A program made the translations under genes and the position numbers. Shown here one piece after another: positions 12,101 through 24,180 of a DNA stretch of 64,000 bases. This DNA comes from Pristionchus mayeri. Its lineage: Eukaryota > Nematoda > Chromadorea > Rhabditida > Neodiplogasteridae. The notes beneath the pieces were generated by a model. It had not been told where the DNA came from, did not search any database, and worked only from the letters and a program-made list of their open reading frames with translations. Each line of letters starts with the position of its first letter. Within the stretch, counting starts at the first letter, position 1. The stretch lies in assembly GCA_036245805.1 (NCBI GenBank), contig BTRK01000001.1, forward strand, positions 33,738,758 through 33,802,757. Direction: 5' to 3'.

Positions 12101-15100
12101 CCAACATCACCGTGTGTCCCCAGCATCACCTTGTGTCCCCAGAATCACCTTGTGTCCCCAGTATCACCTTGTGTCCCCAGCATCACCTTGTGTTCCCAGT
12201 ATCACCTTGTGTCCCCAGTATCACCTTGTGTCCCCAGTATCACCTTGTGTCCCCAGTATCACCTTGTGTTCCCAGTATCACCTTGTGTCCCCAGTATCAC
12301 CTTGTGTCCCCAGAATCACCTTGTGTCCCCAGCATCACCTTGTGTTCCCAGCATCACCTTGTGTCCCCAGCATCACCTTGTGTCCCCAGCATCATCTTGT
12401 GTTCCCAGTATCACCTTGTGTCCCCAGTATCACCTTGTGTCCCCATAATCACCTTGTGTCCCCATAATCACCTTGTGTCCCCAGCATCACCTTGTGTTCC
12501 CAGCATTACCTTGTGTCCCCAGCATCACCTTGTGTCCCCAGCATCACCTTGTGTCCCCAGCATCACCTTGTGTCCCCATAATCACCTTGTGTCCCCAGCA
12601 TCACCTTGTGTTCCCAGCATTACCTTGTGTCCCCAGCATCACCTTGTGTCCCCAGCATCACCTTGTGTCCCCAGCATCACCTTGTGTTCCCAGTATCACC
12701 TTGTGTCCCCAGTATCACCTTGTGTCCCCAGTATCACCTTGTGTCCCCAGCATCACCTTGTGTTCCCAGTATCACCTTGTGTCCCCAGTATCACCTTGTG
12801 TCCCCAGCATCACCTTGTGTCCCCAGCATCACCTTGTGTTCCCAGTATCACCTTGTGTCCCCAGTATCACCTTGTGTCCCCAGAATCACCTTGTGTCCCC
12901 AGCATCACCTTGTGTCCCCAGCATCACCTTGTGTTCCCAGTATCACCTTGTGTCCCCAGTATCACCTTGTGTCCCCAGTATCACCTTGTGTCCCCAGCAT
13001 CACCTTGTGTTCCCAGTATCACCTTGTGTCCCCAGTATCACCTTGTGTCCCCAGTATCACCTTGTGTCCCCAGCATCACCTTGTGTTCCCAGTATCACCT
13101 TGTGTCCCCAGTATCACCTTGTGTCCCCAGAATCACCTTGTGTCCCCAGCATCACCTTGTGTTCCCAGCATCACCTTGTGTCCCCAGCATCACCTTGTGT
13201 CCCCAGCATCATCTTGTGTTCCCAGTATCACCTTGTGTCCCCAGTATCACCTTGTGTCCCCATAATCACCTTGTGTCCCCAGCATCACCTTGTGTTCCCA
13301 GCATTACCTTGTGTCCCCAGCATCACCTTGTGTCCCCAGCATCACCTTGTGTCCCCAGCATCACCTTGTGTTCCCAGTATCACCTTGTGTCCCCAGTATC
13401 ACCTTGTGTCCCCAGTATCACCTTGTGTCCCCAGCATCACCTTGTGTTCCCAGTATCACCTTGTGTCCCCAGTATCACCTTGTGTCCCCAGCATCACCTT
13501 GTGTCCCCAGCATCACCTTGTGTTCCCAGTATCACCTTGTGTCCCCAGCATCACCTTGTGTCCCCAGCATCACCTTGTGTTCCCAGTATCACCTTGTGTC
13601 CCCAGTATCACCTTGTGTCCCCAGTATCACCTTGTGTCCCCAGCATCACCTTGTGTTCCCAGTATCACCTTGTGTCCCCAGTATCACCTTGTGTCCCCAG
13701 TATCACCTTGTGTCCCCAGTATCACCTTGTGTCCCCAGCATCACCTTGTGTTCCCAGTATCACCTTGTGTCCCCAGTATCACCTTGTGTCCCCAGTATCA
13801 CCTTGTGTCCCCAGCATCACCTTGTGTTCCCAGTATCACCTTGTGTCCCCAGTATCACCTTGTGTCCCCAGAATCACCTTGTGTCCCCAGCATCACCTTG
13901 TGTTCCCAGCATCACCTTGTGTCCCCAGCATCACCTTGTGTTCCCAGTATCACCTTGTGTCGCCAGTATCACCTTGTGTCCCCAGTATCACCTTGTGTCC
14001 CCAGTATCACCTTGTGTCCCCCGTATCACCTTGTGTCCCCAGAATCACCTTGTGTCCCCAGTATCACCTTGTGTCCCCAGTATCACCTTGTGTCCCCAGT
14101 ATCACCTTGTGTCCCCAGCATCACCTTGTGTTCCCAGTATCACCTTGTGTCCCCAGAATCACCTTGTGTCCCCAGTATCACCTTGTGTCCCCAGTATCAC
14201 CTTGTGTCCCCAGAATCACCTTGTCCCCCCAACATCACCGTGTGTCCCCAGCATCACCTTGTGTCCCCAGAATCACCTTGTGTCCCCAGCATCACCTTGT
14301 GTTCCCAGCATCACCTTGTGTCCCCAGCATCACCTTGTGTCCCCAGCATCACCTTGTGTTCCCAGTATCACCTTGTGTCCCCAGTATCACCTTGTGTCCC
14401 CAGAATCACCTTGTGTCCCCAGCATCACCTTGTGTTCCCAGTATCACCTTGTGTCCCCAGAATCACCTTGTGTCCCCAGCATCACCTTGTGTTCCCAGTA
14501 TCACTTTGTGTCCCCAGTATCACCTTGTGTCCCCAGTATCACCTTGTGTCCCCAGCATCACCTTGTGTTCCCAGTATCACCTTGTGTCCCCAGAATCACC
14601 TTGTGTCCCCAGTATCACCTTGTGTCCCCAGTATCACCTTGTGTCCCCAGAATCACCTTGTCCCCCCAACATCACCGTGTGTCCCCAGCATCACCTTGTG
14701 TCCCCAGAATCACCTTGTGTCCCCAACATCACCGTGTGTCCCCAGCATCACCTTGTGTCCCCAGAATCACCTTGTGTCCCCAGTATCACCTTGTGTCCCC
14801 AGCATCACCTTGTGTTCCCAGTATCACCTTGTGTCCCCAGTATCACCTTGTGTCCCCAGTATCACCTTGTGTCCCCAGTATCACCTTGTGTTCCCAGTAT
14901 CACCTTGTGTCCCCAGTATCACCTTGTGTCCCCAGAATCACCTTGTGTCCCCAGCATCACCTTGTGTTCCCAGCATCACCTTGTGTCCCCAGCATCACCT
15001 TGTGTCCCCAGCATCATCTTGTGTTCCCAGTATCACCTTGTGTCCCCAGTATCACCTTGTGTCCCCATAATCACCTTGTGTCCCCAGCATCACCTTGTGT

Positions 15101-18100
15101 TCCCAGCATTACCTTGTGTCCCCAGCATCACCTTGTGTCCCCAGCATCACCTTGTGTCCCCAGCATCACCTTGTGTTCCCAGTATCACCTTGTGTCCCCA
15201 GTATCACCTTGTGTCCCCAGTATCACCTTGTGTCCCCAGCATCACCTTGTGTTCCCAGTATCACCTTGTGTCCCCAGTATCACCTTGTGTCCCCAGCATC
15301 ACCTTGTGTCCCCAGCATCACCTTGTGTTCCCAGTATCACCTTGTGTCCCCAGCATCACCTTGTGTCCCCAGCATCACCTTGTGTTCCCAGTATCACCTT
15401 GTGTCCCCAGTATCACCTTGTGTCCCCAGTATCACCTTGTGTCCCCAGCATCACCTTGTGTCCCCAGTATCACCTTGTGTCCCCAGTATCACCTTGTGTC
15501 CCCAGCATCACCTTGTGTTCCCAGTATCACCTTGTGTCCCCAGAATCACCTTGTGTCCCCAGTATCACCTTGTGTCCCCAGTATCACCTTGTGTCCCCAG
15601 AATCACCTTGTCCCCCCAACATCACCGTGTGTCCCCAGCATCACCTTGTGTTCCCAGTATCACCTTGTGTCCCCAGTATCACCTTGTGTCCCCAGTATCA
15701 CCTTGTGTCCCCAGCATCACCTTGTGTTCCCAGTATCACCTTGTGTCCCCAGTATCACCTTGTGTCCCCAGTATCACCTTGTGTCCCCAGAATCACCTTG
15801 TCCCCCCAACATCACCTTGTGTCCCCAGCATCACCTTGTGTTCCCAGTATCACCTTGTGTCCCCAGTATCACCTTGTGTCCCCAGTATCACCTTGTGTCC
15901 CCAGCATCACCTTGTGTTCCCAGTATCACCTTGTGTCCCCAGTATCACCTTGTGTCCCCAGTATCACCTTGTGTCCCCAGCATCACCTTGTGTCCCCAGC
16001 ATCACCTTGTGTTCCCAGTATCACCTTGTGTCCCCAGTATCACCTTGTGTCCCCAGTATCACCTTGTGTCCCCAGCATCACCTTGTGTTCCCAGTATCAC
16101 CTTGTGTTCCCAGTATCACCTTGTGTCGCCAGTATCACCTTGTGTCCCCAGTATCACCTTGTGTCCCCAGTATCACCTTGTGTCCCCCGTATCACCTTGT
16201 GTTCCCAGTATCACCTTGTGTCCCCAGTATCACCTTGTGTTCCCAGCATCACCTTGTGTCCCCAGCATCACCTTGTGTTCCCAGTATCACCTTGTGTCGC
16301 CAGTATCACCTTGTGTCCCCAGTATCACCTTGTGTCCCCAGTATCACCTTGTGTCCCCCGTATCACCTTGTGTTCCCAGTATCACCTTGTGTCCCCAGTA
16401 TCACCTTGTGTCCCCAGAATCACCTTGTGTCCCCAGCATCACCTTGTGTTCCCAGTATCACTTTGTGTCCCCAGTATCACCTTGTGTCCCCAGAATCACC
16501 TTGTGTCCCCAGTATCACCTTGTGTCCCCAGTATCACCTTGTGTCCCCAGTATCACCTTGTGTCCCCAGCATCACCTTGTGTTCCCAGTATCACCTTGTG
16601 TCCCCAGAATCACCTTGTGTCCCCAGTATCACCTTGTGTCCCCAGTATCACCTTGTGTCCCCAGAATCACCTTGTCCCCCCAACATCACCGTGTGTCCCC
16701 AGCATCACCTTGTGTCCCCAGAATCACCTTGTGTCCCCAGCATCACCTTGTGTTCCCAGCATCACCTTGTGTCCCCAGCATCACCTTGTGTCCCCAGCAT
16801 CACCTTGTGTTCCCAGTATCACCTTGTGTCCCCAGTATCACCTTGTGTCCCCAGAATCACCTTGTCCCCCCAACATCACCGTGTGTCCCCAGCATCACCT
16901 TGTGTCCCCAGAATCACCTTGTGTCCCCAGCATCACCTTGTGTTCCCAGCATCACCTTGTGTCCCCAGCATCACCTTGTGTCCCCAGCATCACCTTGTGT
17001 CCCCAGAATCACCTTGTGTCCCCAGTATCACCTTGTGTCCCCAGTATCACCTTGTGTCCCCAGAATCACCTTGTCCCCCCAACATCACCGTGTGTCCCCA
17101 GCATCACCTTGTGTCCCCAGAATCACCTTGTGTCCCCAGCATCACCTTGTGTTCCCAGCATCACCTTGTGTCCCCAGCATCACCTTGTGTCCCCAGCATC
17201 ACCTTGTGTTCCCAGTATCACCTTGTGTTCCCAGTATCACCTTGTGTCCCCAGAATCACCTTGTGTCCCCAGTATCACCTTGTGTCCCCAGTATCACCTT
17301 GTGTCCCCAGAATCACCTTGTCCCCCCAACATCACCGTGTGTCCCCAGCATCACCTTGTGTCCCCAGAATCACCTTGTGTCCCCAGTATCACCTTGTGTC
17401 CCCAGCATCACCTTGTGTTCCCAGTATCACCTTGTGTCCCCAGAATCACCTTGTGTCCCCAACATCACCGTGTGTCCCCAGCATCACCTTGTGTCCCCAG
17501 AATCACCTTGTGTCCCCAGTATCACCTTGTGTCCCCAGCATCACCTTGTGTTCCCAGTATCACCTTGTGTCCCCAGTATCACCTTGTGTCCCCAGTATCA
17601 CCTTGTGTCCCCCGTATCACCTTGTGTTCCCAGTATCACCTTGTGTCCCCAGTATCACCTTGTGTCCCCAGAATCACCTTGTGTCCCCAGTATCACCTTG
17701 TGTCCCCAGTATCACCTTGTGTCCCCAGAATCACCTTGTGTCCCCAGCATCACCTTGTGTTCCCAGTATCACCTTGTGTCCCCAGTATCACCTTGTGTTC
17801 CCAGTATCACCTTGTGTCCCCAGCATCACCTTGTGTTCCCAGTATCACCTTGTGTCCCCAGTATCACCTTGTGTCCCCAGTATCACCTTGTGTCCCCCGT
17901 ATCACCTTGTGTCCCCAGAATCACCTTGTGTCCCCAGTATCACCTTGTGTCCCCAGCATCACCTTGTGTTCCCAGTATCACCTTGTGTCCCCAGTATCAC
18001 CTTGTGTCCCCAGTATCACCTTGTGTCCCCCGTATCACCTTGTGTTCCCAGTATCACCTTGTGTCCCCAGTATCACCTTGTGTCCCCAGTATCACCTTGT

Positions 18101-21100
18101 GTCCCCAGCATCACCTTGTGTTCCCAGTATCACCTTGTGTCCCCAGAATCACCTTGTGTCCCCAACATCACCGTGTGTCCCCAGCATCACCTTGTGTCCC
18201 CAGAATCACCTTGTGTCCCCAGTATCACCTTGTGTCCCCAGCATCACCTTGTGTTCCCAGTATCACCTTGTGTCCCCAGTATCACCTTGTGTCCCCAGTA
18301 TCACCTTGTGTCCCCCGTATCACCTTGTGTTCCCAGTATCACCTTGTGTCCCCAGTATCACCTTGTGTCCCCAGAATCACCTTGTGTCCCCAGCATCACC
18401 TTGTGTTCCCAGTATCACTTTGTGTCCCCAGTATCACCTTGTGTCCCCAGAATCACCTTGTGTCCCCAGTATCACCTTGTGTCCCCAGTATCACCTTGTG
18501 TCCCCAGTATCACCTTGTGTCCCCAGCATCACCTTGTGTTCCCAGTATCACCTTGTGTCCCCAGAATCACCTTGTGTCCCCAGTATCACCTTGTGTCCCC
18601 AGTATCACCTTGTGTCCCCAGTATCACCTTGTGTCCCCAGTATCACCTTGTGTCCCCAGAATCACCTTGTCCCCCCAACATCACCGTGTGTCCCCAGCAT
18701 CACCTTGTGTCCCCAGAATCACCTTGTGTCCCCAGCATCACCTTGTGTCCCCAGCATCACCTTGTGTCCCCAGCATCACCTTGTGTTCCCAGTATCACCT
18801 TGTGTCCCCAGTATCACCTTGTGTCCCCAGAATCACCTTGTGTCCCCAGCATCACCTTGTGTTCCCAGTATCACTTTGTGTCCCCAGTATCACCTTGTGT
18901 CCCCAGAATCACCTTGTGTCCCCAGTATCACCTTGTGTCCCCAGTATCACCTTGTGTCCCCAGTATCACCTTGTGTCCCCAGCATCACCTTGTGTTCCCA
19001 GTATCACCTTGTGTCCCCAGAATCACCTTGTGTCCCCAGTATCACCTTGTGTCCCCAGTATCACCTTGTGTCCCCAGAATCACCTTGTCCCCCCAACATC
19101 ACCGTGTGTCCCCAGCATCACCTTGTGTCCCCAGAATCACCTTGTGTCCCCAGCATCACCTTGTGTTCCCAGCATCACCTTGTGTCCCCAGCATCACCTT
19201 GTGTCCCCAGCATCACCTTGTGTTCCCAGTATCACCTTGTGTCCCCAGTATCACCTTGTGTCCCCAGAATCACCTTGTCCCCCCAACATCACCGTGTGTC
19301 CCCAGCATCACCTTGTGTCCCCAGTATCACCTTGTGTCCCCAGTATCACCTTGTGTCCCCAGCATCACCTTGTGTTCCCAGTATCACCTTGTGTCCCCAG
19401 TATCACCTTGTGTCCCCAGCATCACCTTGTGTCCCCAGCATCACCTTGTGTTCCCAGTATCACCTTGTGTCCCCAGCATCACCTTGTGTCCCCAGCATCA
19501 CCTTGTGTTCCCAGTATCACCTTGTGTCCCCAGTATCACCTTGTGTCCCCAGTATCACCTTGTGTCCCCAGCATCACCTTGTGTCCCCAGCATCACCTTG
19601 TGTTCCCAGTATCACCTTGTGTCGCCAGTATCACCTTGTGTCCCCAGTATCACCTTGTGTCCCCAGTATCACCTTGTGTCCCCCGTATCACCTTGTGTCC
19701 CCAGAATCACCTTGTGTCCCCAGTATCACCTTGTGTCCCCAGTATCACCTTGTGTCCCCAGTATCACCTTGTGTCCCCAGCATCACCTTGTGTTCCCAGT
19801 ATCACCTTGTGTCCCCAGAATCACCTTGTGTCCCCAGTATCACCTTGTGTCCCCAGTATCACCTTGTGTCCCCAGAATCACCTTGTCCCCCCAACATCAC
19901 CGTGTGTCCCCAGCATCACCTTGTGTCCCCAGAATCACCTTGTGTCCCCAGCATCACCTTGTGTTCCCAGCATCACCTTGTGTCCCCAGCATCACCTTGT
20001 GTCCCCAGCATCACCTTGTGTTCCCAGTATCACCTTGTGTCCCCAGTATCACCTTGTGTCCCCAGAATCACCTTGTGTCCCCAGCATCACCTTGTGTTCC
20101 CAGTATCACCTTGTGTCCCCAGTATCACCTTGTGTCCCCAGTATCACCTTGTGTCCCCAGCATCACCTTGTGTCCCCAGAATCACCTTGTGTCCCCAGTA
20201 TCACCTTGTGTCCCCAGTATCACCTTGTGTCCCCAGTATCACCTTGTGTCCCCAGCATCACCTTGTGTTCCCAGTATCACCTTGTGTCCCCAGAATCACC
20301 TTGTGTCCCCAGTATCACCTTGTGTCCCCAGTATCACCTTGTGTCCCCAGAATCACCTTGTCCCCCCAACATCACCGTGTGTCCCCAGCATCACCTTGTG
20401 TCCCCAGAATCACCTTGTGTCCCCAGCATCACCTTGTGTTCCCAGCATCACCTTGTGTCCCCAGCATCACCTTGTGTCCCCAGCATCACCTTGTGTTCCC
20501 AGTATCACCTTGTGTCCCCAGTATCACCTTGTGTCCCCAGAATCACCTTGTCCCCCCAACATCACCGTGTGTCCCCAGCATCACCTTGTGTCCCCAGAAT
20601 CACCTTGTGTCCCCAGCATCACCTTGTGTTCCCAGCATCACCTTGTGTCCCCAGCATCACCTTGTGTCCCCAGCATCACCTTGTGTCCCCAGTATCACCT
20701 TGTGTCCCCAGCATCACCTTGTGTTCCCAGTATCACCTTGTGTCCCCAGTATCACCTTGTGTCCCCAGTATCACCTTGTGTCCCCAGCATCACCTTGTGT
20801 TCCCAGTATCACCTTGTGTCCCCAGTATCACCTTGTGTCCCCAGAATCACCTTGTGTCCCCAGCATCACCTTGTGTTCCCAGCATCACCTTGTGTCCCCA
20901 GCATCACCTTGTGTTCCCAGTATCACCTTGTGTCGCCAGTATCACCTTGTGTCCCCAGTATCACCTTGTGTCCCCAGTATCACCTTGTGTCCCCCGTATC
21001 ACCTTGTGTCCCCAGAATCACCTTGTGTCCCCAGTATCACCTTGTGTCCCCAGTATCACCTTGTGTCCCCAGTATCACCTTGTGTCCCCAGCATCACCTT

Positions 21101-23575
21101 GTGTTCCCAGTATCACCTTGTGTCCCCAGAATCACCTTGTGTCCCCAGTATCACCTTGTGTCCCCAGTATCACCTTGTGTCCCCAGAATCACCTTGTCCC
21201 CCCAACATCACCGTGTGTCCCCAGCATCACCTTGTGTCCCCAGAATCACCTTGTGTCCCCAGCATCACCTTGTGTTCCCAGCATCACCTTGTGTCCCCAG
21301 CATCACCTTGTGTCCCCAGCATCACCTTGTGTTCCCAGTATCACCTTGTGTCCCCAGTATCACCTTGTGTCCCCAGAATCACCTTGTGTCCCCAGCATCA
21401 CCTTGTGTTCCCAGTATCACTTTGTGTCCCCAGTATCACCTTGTGTCCCCAGAATCACCTTGTGTCCCCAGTATCACCTTGTGTCCCCAGTATCACCTTG
21501 TGTCCCCAGTATCACCTTGTGTCCCCAGCATCACCTTGTGTTCCCAGTATCACCTTGTGTCCCCAGAATCACCTTGTGTCCCCAGTATCACCTTGTGTCC
21601 CCAGTATCACCTTGTGTCCCCAGAATCACCTTGTCCCCCCAACATCACCGTGTGTCCCCAGCATCACCTTGTGTCCCCAGAATCACCTTGTGTCCCCAGC
21701 ATCACCTTGTGTTCCCAGCATCACCTTGTGTCCCCAGCATCACCTTGTGTCCCCAGCATCACCTTGTGTTCCCAGTATCACCTTGTGTCCCCAGTATCAC
21801 CTTGTGTCCCCATAATCACCTTGTGTCCCCAGCATCACCTTGTGTTCCCAGCATTACCTTGTGTCCCCAGCATCACCTTGTGTCCCCAGCATCACCTTGT
21901 GTCCCCAGTATCACCTTGTGTCCCCAGTATCACCTTGTGTCCCCAGTATCACCTTGTGTCCCCAGCATCACCTTGTGTTCCTAGTATCACCTTGGGTCCC
22001 CAGAATCACCTTGTGTTCCCAGTATCACCTTGTGTCCCCAGTATCACCTTGTGTCCCCAGTATAACCTTGTGTCCCCAGCATCACCTTGTGTTCCCAGTA
22101 TCACCTTGTGTCCCCAGTATCACCTTGTGTCCCCAGCATCACCTTGTGTCCCCAGCATCACCTTGTGTTCCCAGTATCACCTTGTGTCCCCAGTATCACC
22201 TTGTGTCCCCAGAATCACCTTGTGTCCCCAGCATCACCTTGTGTCCCCAGCATCACCTTGTGTTCCCAGTATCACCTTGTGTCCCCAGTATCACCTTGTG
22301 TCCCCAGTATCACCTTGTGTCCCCAGCATCACCTTGTGTTCCCAGTATCACCTTGTGTCCCCAGTATCACCTTGTGTCCCCAGTATCACCTTGTGTCCCC
22401 AGCATCACCTTGTGTCCCCAGCATCACCTTGTGTCCCCAGAATCACCTTGTGTCCCCTGCATCACCTTGTGTTCAAAGTATCACCTTGTGTCCCCAGTAT
22501 CACCTGGTCCCCCCAGCATCACAGTGTGTCCCCAGCATCACCTTGTGTCCCCAGAATCACCTTGTGTCCCCAGTATCACCTTGTGTCCCCAGTATCACCT
22601 TGTGTCCCCAGTATCACCTTGTGTCCCCAGCATCACCTTGTGTTCCCAGTATCACCTTGTGTCCCCAGAATCACCTTGTGTCCCCAGTATCACCTTGTGT
22701 CCCCAGTATCACCTTGTGTCCCCAGTATCACCCTGTGTCCCCAGTATCACATTGTGTCCCCAGCATCACCTTGTGTCCCCAGCATCACCTTGTGTCCCCA
22801 GCATCACCTTGTGTTCCCAGTATCACCTTGTGTCCCCAGTATCACCTTGTGTCCCCAGCATCACCTTGTGTTCCCAGTATCACCTTGTGTCCCCAGTATC
22901 ACCTTGTGTCCCCAGCATCACCTTGTGTCCCCAGCATCACCTTGTGTTCCCAGTATCACCTTGTGTCCCCAGTATCACCTTGTGTCCCCAGAATCACCTT
23001 GTGTCCCCAGCATCACCTTGTGTCCCCAGCATCACCTTGTGTTCCCAGCATCACCTTGTGTCCCCAGCATCACCTTGTGTCCCCAGAATCACCTTGTGTC
23101 CCCAGCATCACCTTGTGTTCCCAGTATCACCTTGTGTCCCCAGTATCACCTGGTCACCCCAGCATCACAGTGTGTCCCCAGCATCACCTTGTGTCCCCAG
23201 AATCACCTTGTGTCCCCAGTATCACCTTGTGTCCCCAGTATCACCTTGTGTCCCCAGTATCACCTTGTGTCCCCAGCATCACCTTGTGTCCCCAGTATCA
23301 CATTGTGTCCCCAGCATCACCTTGTGTCCCCAGCATCACCTTGTGTCCCCAGCATCACCTTGTGTCCCCAGCATCACCTTGTGTCCCCAGTATCACCTTG
23401 TGTCCCCAGTATCACCTTGTGTCCCCAGCATCACCTTGTGTCCCCAGTATCACCTTGTGTCCCCAGTATCACCTTGTGTCCCCAGTATCACCTTGTGTCC
23501 CCAGTATCACCTTGTGTCCCCAGTATCACCTTGTGTCCCCAGGATCACCTTGTGTCCCCAGGATCACCTTGGGTC
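6103..23575 (+). repeat. 19-bp minisatellite array, main block (about 920 copies)
   Basis: About 17.5 kb of continuous 19-bp units of the same type as the first block. It starts abruptly inside the reverse transcriptase at 6103 and ends with GGATCACCTTGGGTC before the foldback half at 23576. Variant units recur in shuffled blocks. For example, the AACATCACCGTGTG variants starting at 16681, 16871, 17080 and 17327 are 10, 11 and 13 units apart, so the 19-bp phase is kept. Runs of several hundred bases are repeated almost exactly, such as 1141-1680 and 7321-7860. Rare 18-bp units occur near 10200 and 10750. CCCCATAATCACC units put a TAA in one frame at a time. I annotate no protein. Confidence 0.97.
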
Positions 23576-23886
23576 GAGAAACACCTTATTTACCCCTATG
23601 AGCGAGAGAGTACAGGCGTAGACAAGGTGTTTCCCGGCCCTAGTATACCTCCGATAAACGTTCGCCGCGGGCATGGAAGATATCCAATCGCTCTAAAAAG
23701 TTGGGAATCAGATCTTTAATACATTTTGAACTTTACTGTGCAAAAACCAGATTTTTACCTACATTTCCCATGTAGTTATGAATGTCCAAAAAACCTCCAT
23801 GCAAAAAATGTGAATTTTTCATGCCCTGAGGGCAAATTTCGAGGTATTGTTTTCATATTGTCAGGATCGTCTGGACTCATGATATA
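23576..23886. mobile_element. Half of a foldback element at the right edge of the satellite (copy 2)
   Basis: Second copy of the block at 3830-4140, at a constant offset of 19,746. It is again homologous to one half of the complete foldback at 26840-28139. The satellite ends where the central hairpin of that element would be. Confidence 0.75.
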
Positions 23887-23902
23887 TATTATATATTTTA
23901 TC

Positions 23903-24076
23903 TACGCTCTACGGCGCAACGAGAGACGAATAATTAATTATGTGATATGGTACAGTATGACTCTCCTCGCACTGAGAAGGAAGGGCAATATTTGTGGGGC
24001 GGGGGTGCAATAAAAAAGTGAAGATCTAATCGACTGGTCTCATCTGTCTTCGTCTGGTCTGATGGGAGGGATACCG
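23903..24076 (-). other. Remnant of an NHR-gene 3' flank (copy 2)
   Basis: Identical copy of 4157-4330, similar to the downstream flank of gene D at 46873-47040. It suggests that the satellite-flanking block was once beside, or was copied from, an NHR locus. Confidence 0.5.
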
Positions 24077-24180
24077 AGGAGGAGGCACTCGGGACCAGGT
24101 AGACTCTGCTCCGAGAACCAGTGTCAGAAGATCTCTATGGAGAGGGGCGAGGATGAGGGTAGGTGAAGAGATACGCTATT

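Noticed and set aside
10138..21984. Open frame of 3,948 codons in the satellite, and similar long frames in the other forward phases
   Set aside because: The 19-bp unit has no forward stop in any frame and 19 is not divisible by 3, so all frames encode the same 19-residue repeat. There is no start context, domain or splice structure.
6103..23575. CRISPR-like array
   Set aside because: Units are directly tandem with no unique spacers and the genome is eukaryotic.
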